DNA of 64,000 nucleotides from Cristatella mucedo (Eukaryota; Bryozoa; Phylactolaemata; Cristatellidae): NCBI GenBank assembly GCA_009760855.2, contig WPIO01000302.1, positions 42,293 to 106,292 of the forward strand, read 5' to 3'. Shown piece by piece: positions 53,801 to 63,669 of this stretch (position 1 is its first letter; each line of letters starts with the position of its first letter). The notes under the pieces were generated by a model. It saw only the letters and a program-made list of their open reading frames with translations, ran no database searches and was not told where the DNA came from. The position numbers and the translations under genes were made by a program.

Positions 53801-56800
53801 ACATTGAGCAAGCGCATTCACTTGAAATTTGTTGGATTAATGTGGCATATGATTTTTTATTATTTGAAATTAGAAATGTCGTTTAGCAAAGCCTGCAAAA
53901 ACGCGCGAGCGCAATCGCACGAATTTTTTTGGGGTAAACTTGATGTACTGTTGCCTATAATTTTTAATTAAAACCGTAGTTGAGCGAATTTTTTGGAGAT
54001 GACAGCTTTACCTCCACTAGAATTTACAAGTAGGCTGACCAGCCTGGGACGTTAGAGGCCATAGCACTACAACGCGCAAGCCTAATTGCTAGAAATCTAG
54101 TAGGTAAATCCGTAACACCGTTCTGTACAATTTGGAATTAAAACCGCAGTGTTCTGACGTTTATTGTGGAAATGGCAGCAGTATCGCAGTTTACCGTAAT
54201 TATTCGTGGGACCCTAATGTTTGCGCTCGCATCCTCAGCAACCTAACTCGCACGGTCCTAATGGAAGATCACCTTCAAGGAATAGTACACAACCTGAGCA
54301 TCTAATTTTAAAATAATTTTACATTTTTAGACTATATTAACACTTTCCATGTAGCTGTGCCATTTCAAAATATACTTTACAGCTGGCACAAGCTGCAATG
54401 CAATGTGATTAATTCTACGCACGTATTTTCTCTCATAAAATACAGATTATAAATATCTATTTAAACCAGCATTCCTTAAAAAATGTACCCTTAAGTCATG
54501 TGTTTTTGTCCTGCGAGTTTAAGTCATCGAGGGCTTTTTCGGCGCTTTGTTGGCGCGCTTTTGTACTGCAGGCTTTTTTGGGTTACCCTTCTAAAGAAAA
54601 TGCATTTCTGTTTCATATCTACGCGAGATCGTTGCGATAGAAGCTTTTGTTCTACAGTTCTTAGTCTGTGGAACTAACTCTCACAATTCTTACGCTTCTC
54701 CATCTGCTCACCTATTGCTGACTGAGACACGTATTTTACTGCGGTCCTGAGCCGATGCTTCCAGACTACTCACTTCCTCGACTGCCTTCCTGACTCGCCT
54801 ATCCTTAACTTTTTAATTTCTCGCTGTTTCATGAGATAAAATAGTTCTGGCTGAAGCGCCTGCACTAAAAGCCGGTCAGATTTTGAACGTGCTGAAGCAG
54901 ACTCTTCGTAAAGTAAGTGCAAAGCACATCTGCGGATGCGCTTAAGCTATACAGGCGCCTCTCGTCCTAAACCAACTCATCGAGATGCGCGGTGGGGCAG
55001 TGGTACGTGCCGATAATACGTACCGACAGATACAGCGGTACGTATTGATAAATACACGGACTACCGTTAAGTTTCTCAGGGCTGCAGCTTGCTAGCAGCA
55101 ACGAAGCTCGTAGCAGAAGCACACCAGTTTCAGCTCCATGACATATAGTCTTAGTCAGTTTTGCTTCGGTATTGCGTGGTGAATTACGAAGTATGTGCGC
55201 AGACATAATGGTAAAGTTTCTTACAAAGGTACTGACGCAACGAGTGCTACCACTCAATCCATTGACATGCCTCCCTTACAGCATATGCAGAGCGTCTAGA
55301 AAGAGAATAAGTTCTCGGAGGGCGCTACACGAATGGCTAATGAGTATTATAACTATTATTATTGTTACTATTAAGATTCACACTGCAGAGTAGCAGGCAC
55401 GAGCCGCTTGCTGCACTGCTTACAGCCTGTCAACTATGGAATGAGAGACTAAATGTCTTCACTCCAATGCAGTCTGAGCAGCTGGCAACCCTCTGCAATG
55501 TTCGCTGCTTCGAACCTAGTCTGAAAGTGCCTGACTTTGCCACTGCAACAACTTAACAATTCATGACGCCACAGGACGAGCTGCCATGCACGCGGCTTTT
55601 TGATTGCACAGGTGGCTCAGCAACGCACCTACTGCGTAGCTTTTGACTAAAGGTGGAGCAGTGTTGTACCTGACGTGCCCCTATCGCTGTCATTCATGGT
55701 CCCAATTGTACATTCCATCGTGTATGCACCCGGAATTGTTTTCTGGGCTACCATTTCTTTCTGGGATGAGGCCATCTCCGTCGTGCACACCCCTCCAGGC
55801 AAATACAGGAGACATACGCTAGCTGGCGTACATCTTGAGTATCATGTCCTCCGGCTTGACTAGATTGCACTATTTTAAACGTAATATTCCGTCAGAACCG
55901 GAATGCATTTTCCGCGTTGTTTTGGTAACTCTTTCGATCGCTTTGCAGTGGCTTCTAGAGGGAGCTGCGCGCTCTTTGAACGGAGCGCTCACTGGCTCTC
56001 GCTGCAGCCAGCCATTATCTAGACATCAAGCTAGGCCTCACCAGTAAGGGTCCGTTCTGTAGCACAGAGCGTTCTCCTCACCCGACGTCGTTGCTGGCGC
56101 TAGGACAGTGGCACCCAGTCCGCGTCGGCTGTTGTAGAAGGATTTGGGCTCCAGAGTGGCGTGCTCGGGTATGTCCGTCGTAGCTTCCTGCTGGCCAATG
56201 AGCGCGAAGCGCCCGTACCTGGCGTATACTGCCTGGCGAACGTCTTCGCGATCGGCGAGCACGAATCGCACAACGTAGCAGACTCGCTTCAGCGCCGCCT
56301 CGGGCACTTTGGCCGATCCTAAGAACGAGATGCAGCGTGGCCCAGTGCACTTTTGACGGACAGAGCAATTTGCCCGAAGGACCCCGGGAAAGAGATAGCT
56401 GCTCGGTGGAGCCGTGAACAGCAGACGCGTGGACAACAAGAAAAGACGCAAGAAGAGACGCGAAGCAAAAATGCTTGCGAAAAGCGTCGGTCGTCTTGGC
56501 TGAAACTTGTCAGCCATCGGCTGAGTACCCAGTATGGGGATTCCATAGGCTTCTGTGTATTTCTGATAGAAACTGCCTAGTCCCGCTGGAGCCATGTTCG
56601 TCGTTAGCCGAAGGTGAGCAGGAACAGCAGTGACAGTGTCGCATGAATGAGTTGTCGTAGCCTTTCCCGGACGGTCGCTGTCAATATTTCTTTTGCCAAC
56701 GGCTCCGTCCACTAAGCAGAGAGGAATGGATTGCTCAATCACGGGAAGCTCAGTCGCGCGCGTCACTACGAGAAGCAGGCCCAGAAACGTCTCTAAAGAA

Positions 56801-57089
56801 TCAGCCATGGCCGACTGCGTAGTCGGACGCCTGAGCAGACGAGATGCGACCGCGTGCATCTGCACCAAATTCCCAATGCACTGCCCTCGATTACTCACTG
56901 ATGAGCAGACGCAGCGACGTGGCACTAATCGTCTCTGCTTTGGCCATGCAGATGACGGCAACGACAAGCCAGCGTATCGCTCCTGTCGAGTAAAACGCAA
57001 ATAATTTTCAGCCACTTGTGCGCCAAACTAGGATGAGCCGCGTTTTTCTCGAGCAGGCCACGCCAAGCGGCATCGCATCGCTTACCCAT
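44681..57089 (-). CDS. Gene B: secreted ATLF-like zinc metalloprotease with two ShKT domains
   Basis: Nine exons: 57086-57089, 56899-56982, 56529-56711, 56042-56318, 50313-50478, 47681-47879, 47499-47537, 47146-47259 and 44681-44841. They total 1227 bases (408 residues) with every phase consistent and no stop. Order: signal peptide (about residues 1-18); N-terminal domain with FYQKYTEAYGIPIL, TTDIPEH and GEENALCY; HEVAH catalytic motif; AEGVQSYF; linker RMNC; two ShKT domains. It is predicted to act outside the cell as a zinc endopeptidase. ShKT modules usually mediate binding or channel block, so here they may target the enzyme (inference). The substrate is unknown. The family call is by motif recognition without a database search. 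The 5.6-kb intron 4 carries a LINE and a satellite. The TATA element is altered to TACAAATAAA. Confidence 0.85.
45063..45133 (+). repeat. 33-base tandem pair in intron 8 of gene B
   Basis: TTTCAGCTTCCAGGGTTTGT followed by CAATGG and a T run occurs twice in direct tandem. Not present at the matching place in gene A. Confidence 0.9.
46250..46490 (-). mobile_element. Decayed family-2 LINE fragment in intron 8 of gene B
   Basis: The minus strand encodes YHLQLVQTSAPSPVCCQQLS, then LVSPLL, aligning to the family-2 tail LQLVQNSAARLV. Partner of 17100-17310. Confidence 0.65.
47146..47259 (-). CDS. Gene B exon 8: first ShKT domain
   Basis: 114 bases, phase 1 on both sides, acceptor CACTGTAG and donor GTAAGTGC. 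It encodes GCKDSNIQC, WARAGECTKNPNYML, TNC, RSC and DQC, a complete six-cysteine ShKT module. Confidence 0.9.
47499..47537 (-). CDS. Gene B exon 7: 39-base linker exon
   Basis: Phase 1 on both sides, encoding LRMNCAVSPGAS. The donor GTGAGTG and the AAG acceptor are conserved with gene A. The frame is open in both copies only from this acceptor, because in gene B the sequence just upstream contains TAA. Confidence 0.7.
47681..47879 (-). CDS. Gene B exon 6: AEGVQSYF exon
   Basis: 199 bases, acceptor TGACTGCAG, donor GTAAGC. It encodes AEGVQSYFNVNDYRSPSNG, IHNHVSTNSALQSYDRMLF and EVFACGNQF. This is the C-terminal half of the protease domain, with the likely third zinc ligand at its second residue. 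Both copies are highly similar. Confidence 0.9.
50313..50478 (-). CDS. Gene B exon 5: HEXXH catalytic exon
   Basis: 166 bases, phase 2 to phase 0, acceptor CCGTTGCAG, donor GTGAGAGA. It encodes SEDIGLHEVAHAIH, FTIPGFDSRLKAAYDQAKQ, WKDTYAASNMDEYW. HEVAH gives two zinc histidines and the catalytic glutamate. A frame reading on past EYW into VREAG is intron. Confidence 0.92.
51812..52146 (+). mobile_element. Family-1 LINE fragment, abutting a second copy
   Basis: Begins ATACATTTCGTACCTAGCTG and runs through the family-1 coding end to CACCGAATGCGTACC, where it stops short of the 3' tail and joins the next fragment. Located in intron 4 of gene B. Confidence 0.9.
52147..52850 (+). mobile_element. 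Family-1 LINE fragment with 3' tail
   Basis: Begins CACAGTGGCTTG, equivalent to about 31098 in the longer copy, and runs to the ACATTACATTAC tail at 52830-52847. A 181-codon frame (52242-52787) encodes LLKELEWLPVEQRIQSKVLT, SYLAELLHQFQPVRALRSC and GPRLWNSLPQFL. It closely resembles the 30.25-31.8 kb copy, so both are recent. Confidence 0.93.
52855..54200. repeat. Satellite-like array of about 170-190-base units, in two orientations
   Basis: Recurring blocks: a TCCGGGTTTA-like motif, GCTATGGCC, GCCATTTCC-ACAAT and AAACTGCGG (or reverse complements). From 52.86 to about 53.36 kb the units read one way; from about 53.37 to 54.2 kb they read the other way (for example GTAAACCCGGA, ATTAAAACCGCAG, GGCAGCAGTATCGCAGTT). 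Units are diverged. It lies in intron 4 of gene B and has no partner in gene A. Nothing coding is seen. Confidence 0.75.
54625..54935 (+). mobile_element. Old family-1 LINE fragment
   Basis: GATAGAAGCTTTTGTTCTACAG, CTGTGGAACTAAC-CTC-CACAATTCTTACGC and GCGGTCCTGAGC align to 52520-52770 with many differences. Older than the neighbouring copy at 52147. Confidence 0.8.
55292..55375 (+). mobile_element. Old SINE/LINE 3' tail shared with 25595-25660
   Basis: GAGCGTCTAGAAAGAGAATA and GTTCTCGGAGGGCGCTACAC, then an ATT-rich run. Same hairpin tail as family 2; same intronic place as in gene A. Confidence 0.7.
56042..56318 (-). CDS. Gene B exon 4
   Basis: 277 bases, phase 1 to phase 2, acceptor GTTCTTAG, donor GTGAGG. 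It encodes SAKVPEAALKRVCYVVRF, YARYGRFALIGQQEATTDI, PEHATLEPKSFYNSRRGLG and SGEENALCYRTDPY. This is the part of the conserved domain leading into the catalytic exon, complete here and shortened in gene A. Confidence 0.88.
56529..56711 (-). CDS. Gene B exon 3: N-terminal domain
   Basis: 183 bases, phase 1 on both sides, acceptor CTGCTTAG, donor GTACTC. It begins DGAVGKRNIDSDRPG and ends SFYQKYTEAYGIPIL. Frames that read across the 210-base intron to exon 4, or upstream through the acceptor, are open by chance. Confidence 0.85.
56899..56982 (-). CDS. Gene B exon 2: signal-peptide exon
   Basis: 84 bases, acceptor TCGACAG, donor GTGAGT. Hydrophobic core RWLVVAVICMA followed by KAETISATS; cleavage after AKA is plausible. 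Same length as gene A. Confidence 0.78.
57086..57089 (-). CDS. Gene B exon 1: start codon micro-coding exon
   Basis: CACCATGG followed by donor GTAAGC. Good start context, phase matches exon 2, conserved with gene A. Confidence 0.7.
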
Positions 57090-57170
57090 GGTGCCCCTCA
57101 CGCCGAAAGAAAAAAGAAATGGTTCAAGTCGAGAATAAATTTCGATCGACCGTCGCCAGCTCCCTTCACA

Positions 57171-57180
57171 TTTATTTGTA
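57171..57180 (-). promoter_or_regulatory. Altered TATA element of gene B
   Basis: TACAAATAAA on the minus strand, aligned with TATAAATAAA upstream of gene A and at the left window edge. The T-to-C change at the third base could weaken it. Confidence 0.5.
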
Positions 57181-57184
57181 CGAG

Positions 57185-58560
57185 CCTACCGTACTTTGGT
57201 GATCTCGTTCGCCTAGCTATTTGTCTCTTTTTCAAAGCTACTGCGTGTGAGGCTTTGGAAAGTTCCTCTTGCACTATCTCGCACTAACAGCGGCAGCTTG
57301 GCGACATTTGGAGTAGTCCCACAGCTGCCTAACTTAACGCAACCACTATCAACAGCATCACGATTCTGCCCAGCAAGTGCTGAGTACGGTAGCGGAAGTC
57401 AAGTGCTTTTCTGCCAGCTGATCGATGCCGACGCAGCATCTGTGGACGGATCGCATGCTAAGCAAACACGACCCACTTTAATTGGGCACGAGCTACGATC
57501 GCTCGCTACTTTGATAAGAAGGCCGCAGCGTGCGATTCGGCCAGGTGCAAAGTCGACTGCTAGCGACGGATGAGGTGGCAGCCGATGGGGTAAACCAAAT
57601 TAATGTTAGAACGAACCGAGTTCGAACGTCAAGCTTCGACATTCGTGAATGCGATATAAGAAGGACCGACTTGCCATTTTCGATGGTATTTCCAGCGGCT
57701 GCTCCGCCGTCAAGTGGTTTCACCGTAAGGCAACTCTTATAGTGATAGCATACGGTAGACTTCCGCCGATTTATTTTCCATTTGGAGTGTGAGGATCGTG
57801 CCGTTTCCGCGAACTGCCAGCGCTCATACCCAAGAAACCGACGTGGAACTCGAGGGCAAAAGTTGCTGAACGGCGGAGTACATTTAACGATCCCATTCGG
57901 TCTTGTGGCTGACAGAGCACGAAGCTGCACTCTAAGGCTTCTAGCTGGCCTCCGGCAGCCTTAGCATCGCCTCTTCCCCTTCAAATTGAGATGACCTCTG
58001 CGAATGAAACGTAAGTCTCTTTCGGAAACTGGTCCTAAATCTTGATGCCGGAGGCATGGCCGCCCGGAAGGCCTCAGCAGCCCCTCTAAAGTTGTGATAC
58101 TTAATTTGATTGACCTCGAAACTCTGCAACTTTAGAGAGTCAACCGAAAGCCTTCATTGGACCGCGAACAAAAGTCAATTTTACTCCACTAAGAGTGCCT
58201 AATGCTGTACGGAACGCTTACTCATAACAAGCATCTAGAAACTGGTAGCCCCCTTCTGAAAAAAAGCTACTCGAGGTTTCATGCCGAAGGCGCGCAGACC
58301 AGTAGGGCTTTCTAGCCCCGCTCGACGATCGGTCATATCGGTCACGTGTCGGAAAGCTCGAGCCGCCGGGTCTTCGGTGAAGTGCCCAGTAATGCCTGCT
58401 GACCTCATCTAAGCAGAGAGATCGTCTCCCCCGTTTGTGTAGCCTGAAACAGTGTGAAGCTGGTGAAGCTTAGGCCAAGCAGGCCCCTTTAGACATGCCA
58501 AAGTTAGTGGGTCTAAACTTAGTAGTCTAACTGGGTTACCTAAATTACCAGCCAATAAAC
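57185..58560. other. Upstream flank of gene B, similar to 10-900
   Basis: Collinear weak similarity to the first 0.9 kb of the window (CCTACCG at 57186 with 18; TGTGGCTGACAGAGC at 57904 with about 329; CATTGGACCGCGAA at 58155 with 551). GC-rich, with several unsupported overlapping frames. Confidence 0.45.
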
Positions 58561-58583
58561 AAATGACCCCCAGTTAAAGAATT

Positions 58584-58587
<4 letters not shown>

Positions 58588-58620
<33 letters not shown>
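58588..58620 (+). repeat. CT microsatellite, about 16 units
   Basis: Uninterrupted CT dinucleotide run. Confidence 0.95.
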
Positions 58621-58622
<2 letters not shown>

Positions 58623-58786
58623 GAATTCGACAGTAAAAGTGCTCTCCGGGCAAAGGCGCGCTGCTCCAACGGTACGATCTACAAAAATGCATCATCTGAA
58701 AAAAAATTAAAGTGTTTCCGCAAACGAAAGAACGCCTCTGAAGCTGTGCTCCAAAGGGGCGCCGCCCGACAGGCAGATCTGCTCTT

Positions 58787-59870
58787 GTAATGTAATGTAT
58801 CTCTGTCTGTAACTCGACAAAGCCATAAAAACTATGTGGGTGTTACGCAAGAGAGTTTTGTATAGCCAACTCACAGCCTAAGCTGCTTTCGGTACGCATT
58901 CGGTAGCCAACAGACTTCGTCTCACAACAAAAGAGAAAGTGGGAAGCATAGCAGAGTCAAGAAAGCAGCTGAGGTAGTGAGGTAGTGAGTAGCATGGAAG
59001 TAGCAGCTCAGGACCGCTGAAAAGGATGAGCAATAGCCGGCAGCAGGAGAGTAGTTGTCGTTGCATAAAAATTGTGGAAGCGAGTTCCACAGTCTAGGAC
59101 CTGCAAAGCTAAACCTTCTGTCGCCAATGGTCTTTAAGCTGAGGAATGAAACAGCTAATTTAGTATCCACACAGGATTTGGGGCGCGAAGAGGCTGAAAC
59201 TGGTGCAGCAGTTCAGCTAGGTACGAAGGAGCCAAGCCGTGATGGCTAGTTGTAGAAGCAGTCTTCTGAAGGAAGCTTTTAAAATTTAGGCTGATGTCGA
59301 AAACGAAACCTAAATTTTGAGCACGTGGTAATGGTCGCACGACAGTATCACCTATTAGAAGAGCAAATTCTTTATATCCAGCCACACGCTTAGGATTTCC
59401 TATGAGCAGCTGTTCGGTTTTATTGTCATTTAGTTTCAAGAAGTTTTCCGACATCCAGGATCGAATACTGGCAAGGCAAGCATTCAGTTTCTCAGTTGCT
59501 GCAGCAGATTCCGACGGTTTGAATGACAAATACAGCTGAGTATCGTCAGCATAAAAGTAATATCCTATTCCATGTCTGTAATCACTTTTCCCAGAGGTTG
59601 AGTACAAATGAAAAACAGCAAGAGACCGATTACAGACCTGGAGAGACTCCACGGGTGACCCGTTTCGTGTGTGAGACCTGACCCCCACACGACACGGATT
59701 GAACACGATCAGAAGAATACGATTTTAACCACCCCAGTGCCTCATCTGCCAGACCAGTCGTTGTTCTAAATCGTTCAAGTAGAACATCGTGATCAATGGT
59801 GTCGAAGGCAGCTGGCAAATCTAGCAGAGCTAGGGCAGTGCCATTCCCGTCATCGTTGCCACGTAGAATG
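58787..59870 (-). mobile_element. Family-1 LINE with internal deletion
   Basis: The minus strand encodes LLDLPAAFDTIDHDVLLERF, YFYADDTQLYLSFKPSESAA and NDNKTEQLLIGNPKRV, then jumps from STTSHH directly to GLAPSYLAELLHQF, omitting about 95 codons present at 31066-31348. It is also frameshifted near 59640. The tail TAATGTAATGTATCTCTGTC is at 58796. Confidence 0.92.
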
Positions 59871-59899
59871 AGGGAACGAGCCCCCCACCTGTGGAAAAG

Positions 59900-61060
59900 C
59901 GCATTCACTCTGGAACTGAGCTGCTATGTCGAGATTCACGATGACAATCTCAACTGACTCTGATGTATTCATTGTTGATTTACCCCAGGTGACGAAAATA
60001 TATCTTGCTGTCAACCTGTTGGTTAGTCCTTAAACTAGCAGCCTCCAACTTGACCCTGCGACAGCTAAGCACATTAGTCTACGAGGTATTGCTGTGATCT
60101 GTTAGTGACTGCATACCAGCGATTGCATTGTAGCTCCTATTTTTCTACTCGTTGTTAAGGTCACTTAGTAAGAAGAGCTAGTTGTGTGCCAGCAGTGGAA
60201 ATCAAGCAGCCGCTCAGTTAAACCTTTTCGTATGAGCGCCAAGCTCTCTGGCAGCATCTCGTAGGGAGAAACTTTAAGAAATTCTTCACTTTTCTCCCTA
60301 ATTTAATTCGCAATATCGAGCTCCAGCCTTCAGGGAAGCCGTAAAGAGCGGCAGAGAGCCACCGTGAATGAACCCAGCGCGTCTCCTATGTGCTGCTCAG
60401 CGTCTCTGCTTTCTCTGGACCCCTCCGACTGGTCGAATGGGGTCCAGCGATAGCGTCGAACAGTGCAGCCAATCGGGATTTTGTAGCCAGATTCCTATCC
60501 CCGTATCGCCGAATGTAGAGCCGGGGATCTCACACTCAACTGTCGAGCGTTGCCGTATCCGCACTATTCTCGACTTTCATGGCTGGATTCTAGGCGGATC
60601 CGGCGCTCGATAAGGCTACCTGAAGCACTTAGGCTACCTCCTGAGAGCGACTGCAGGCCAGCTGTGGAACCTGAACGGAAGAACTGGGAAAGACCAGAAC
60701 AGCGGACCGATAGACCAATAGAAGATACCGACAGTGCAACTAAGTGTAACTGATTGGAATAGTTAACCCATATCCTGAAAATCTATGGAAGTCTTGGGCT
60801 GAACCAATGTGTTACGATTCGGCCAAGTTTCCTTCACTGGTTCGGCCAGCTGAACTCGCATTCAATGGGTTCATTCAAGAAGTATCAACATTTTTTTCCC
60901 AAGCCGGGGAATGAGTAAGTGGCTAAAGCCAGCTACCAGCTATGCTCAGCTCGCCCCTTTCCTTATAATTTAAACATTGCGTTTCGCTCTAGTAATCGCA
61001 GCTGATGTTTGCATTAAACTTTGATCTGTAGGCCCTAGGCAATCTGCTCACTAGACGTAA
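59900..61060. other. Intergenic, nothing recognised
   Basis: A GC-rich patch near 60.35-60.70 kb has overlapping short frames with no family signature. Confidence 0.4.
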
Positions 61061-62700
61061 ACTCATCTTCATTCGTTCCTAGATATGCCTCAACGTCTAC
61101 TTCTCAAGCTGTCTCTCTTGACCTCGTCTCGAAGTTCATCATGCCGAGCTGGTTTGGTCTAGCGGTTAAGGTGCTCGCCCCGACCAAGGTCTGACTGAGG
61201 TCGTGGGCTCGAGCCCCGAGGCATATGTGAAGCGCCTGAATAGAGATTAAGTTCTCTTGGGGCGCTATATAAATGAATTATTTTTTTTATCATCAGCCAG
61301 CGTTTGAAGGCTACTTGCCCTTCATACCTTATACATGCAACTCTCCTTCTAATACGGAAGATGTATAGATTTGCTGCTGCTATTCGGAGCCGAGATGATA
61401 AATATGCTCTTAGCCTCAAGTCTCGTTCTCTGACCCTTTCAAAGATGGCTATTATCATGTTAGACATTCACAAGACATCTATAGACGAGGAGAATCCTAG
61501 CAACTTCCGTCCAGTTTTCCTACTGCAGTTCAAATCAAAGACACTGGAAAGTGCTTGCAGAGCAGCAAAATTCTTATATCAAACTTTGAACCTTAGTTGT
61601 TAGCTTCAGTCAGATTTTTGAGCTAATCACTCTGCAGTCAGCACCTCTGTGAATGCATATAAAACCTTGTCAGAAAAGCAGATAAAAGTAAAATCTTGCT
61701 GCTTGGTTTTTCTGTATTTCTCGGCAGTGATTAATAATATTATTCAACAAGTTCTTAATTAGCACGGCAATAATTGTTATGCAGATGAAAAAGCTGCACC
61801 TTTGCCTTGATCCCTCCTTGAAAACATAGAAACTAGATCTCTCTCTCTCTATTTTTCTCTCTCTAATCAATTGCTGCATTTATTAATAACAGGATGATAG
61901 CTTCCTTTCACATATTAAATAATAATGAAAACAGAATTTCTAGTTATGGGCAGACCTACCGGTACTTCGAAATTGGAAAACCGAACCCTCAACATGGCCC
62001 GGGCCAAGGATGGTTTCACTGGCATCTGCGTTCAATCTAGGTGTCCTGTTCCTAAGTGTCTTTTTCACTTGGCTATCACATCAGCTCCACAATCAAGTCT
62101 GCCTACTTTCATCTAAGTAGCATTGCAAAACTTGGCTTGATAGATAGGGTATGGATAAGGATGCCACCTCAGAGCTGTTCAATTCATTTACCATATTCCA
62201 TCTCGACTTATGTTACTTATTACTGGTACGTCTTTCGGTCTGTGCAATAAGGCTCTCATAGCTAGGACAAAACTCAGCAGCGAGGTTTTTCTATTATTAA
62301 CTTCTCAACTGCCATGTTACAACACTTCTCACCGACATGCACCTGATCCCCACCAAATAAGAGTATTGATTTCAAGATTGTGTCTTCTACTTTTAGGTAT
62401 GTTTACTCTGTTGGTAATAATGAGACGCACTCCTCCGAAGCCGAGGCATGCATTGAAAATTATTGATGGATTACTGGAGTAATGACTAATGTTCGCTTTC
62501 CAAGCACTTAGCTATAATACTTGAGGTGGCTGCACTTCTTGAGATGATAGCAGCTGAGCAGAGTCATCCATCCGGCTGCCAATTCAAACAGTTTGCTGAT
62601 CCGGCTAGGTGTTGTACGATCTGTCCTACTCCGTCAAATCGTATATTTATACATCCAACTCTCCTTAGATTCTTTGGTAACTGAGCCTTAGCTCGGTTAC
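61060..62700 (+). mobile_element. Old LINE, counterpart of 29.78-32.9 kb
   Basis: Decayed coding traces include NPSNFRPVFLLQFKSKTLES near 61495, MKTEFLVMGRPTGTSKLENR at 61925 and SSTIKSAYFHLSSIAKL near 62083. It aligns with the split element upstream of gene A, minus the family-1 insertion, and carries its own SINE at 61149-61290. Confidence 0.75.
61149..61290 (+). mobile_element. tRNA-derived SINE with LINE family-2 tail
   Basis: Head GGTTTGGTCTAGCGGTTAAG (A-box-like) and AGGTCGTGGGCTCGAGCCCC (B-box-like), then GAAGCGCCTGAATAGAGATT and CTTGGGGCGCTATATAAATG, the same hairpin tail as family 2. It interrupts the old LINE at 61.06-62.7 kb. Confidence 0.85.
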
Positions 62701-62799
62701 CAAAGGTCTGAAGCTCACTCTGTGACTCACTCTGAGACTGAATTCACATCTTCACTACTTACTATTATTTAAGAAGTAGCTACGTCCTGCTTATCACAG

Positions 62800-63665
62800 T
62801 ATTTGCTTGGTCCGTGTCAGTCGTCCTTTGTTGGCATATTCATGCTGACACTGTGAATGAATCTCTCCTGGGCGTCACTAGCACTGCTCTGCAATGGTTC
62901 AGGTCATACCTCGGTTGGAGACTCCAGAGTATTGATGTGAATGGACAAAGATCACCTGAAGAACCTCTGAAGTATGGGGTACCTCAGGGCTCCCTCCTTG
63001 GTCCCGAACTTTTCACGGTTTATACTCTCCCTCTTCTTTACTTCTATGCATATGACACCCGTCAGTACCTTTACTTTTAATTTTACTCGCCATTCCTTCC
63101 AGCCCTCTAGCATGTCGAATCCTCTTGACTCTTTTGCTGCGTGTATTGCTGACATCCTCATTTGGATGGCAGCAAACTTTCTTAAATTGGATGATAAAAC
63201 CAACTTACTAGTTATGGGCAAACAAAATGATTCAGAAATTGGAAAGTGCAAGGCTCACAATCGGCTGTGCCAGCATATCTCTAGTTGAATTTAAGTGAAA
63301 ACTAGTTATCCTCTGCCTACTTTCAGCTACATACCTTTGCTAAATATCGGGCTTGTTTAGACAGGAATACCACATCTAAATTGGTTCATGCATTTGTGAC
63401 ATCCCCTCTTGACTTCTATAACTCACTGCTTGCTAGTCTACCGGCTTGTCCAATCAGACACTTACAGCTGGTATAAAACTCTGCAGCTAAGCTTGACTGT
63501 CGTGAACTTCGCAGTTGCCACATCACACCCTTTCTCGCCGACCTGCACTGGCTCCCAGTCAAGCAACCCGTCGACTTCAAGGTTTTGTCACTCACTTTTA
63601 AGTAACTTTTTTCTTTGGTTCCAGCCTAGCTATCAGATCTACTCCCCCAGCCAGGCAAAGCATCG
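62800..63665 (+). mobile_element. Family-2 LINE fragment, reverse-transcriptase region
   Basis: ALQWFRSYLGWRLQSIDVNG, YGVPQGSLLGPELFTVYTLP, then a decayed YADD block (FYAYDTRQYLYF), FLKLDDKTNLLVMGKQ and a QLV-NSA-like tail near 63465. Missing the family-2 3' end; it joins a family-1 tail at about 63670. Confidence 0.9.
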
Positions 63666-63669
63666 TAGC

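Noticed and set aside
56711-56809. Alternative signal peptide starting MADSLETFLGLLLV in gene B
   Set aside because: It looks hydrophobic, but the matching gene A sequence is out of frame with exon 3 and both copies have a good acceptor at the exon 3 start. Exons 1 and 2 give a conserved signal peptide.
56038-57015. 325-codon minus-strand frame read as one exon
   Set aside because: It contains real exons 3 and 4 of gene B but also reads through two introns. Splice sites and gene A alignment show those parts are not coding.
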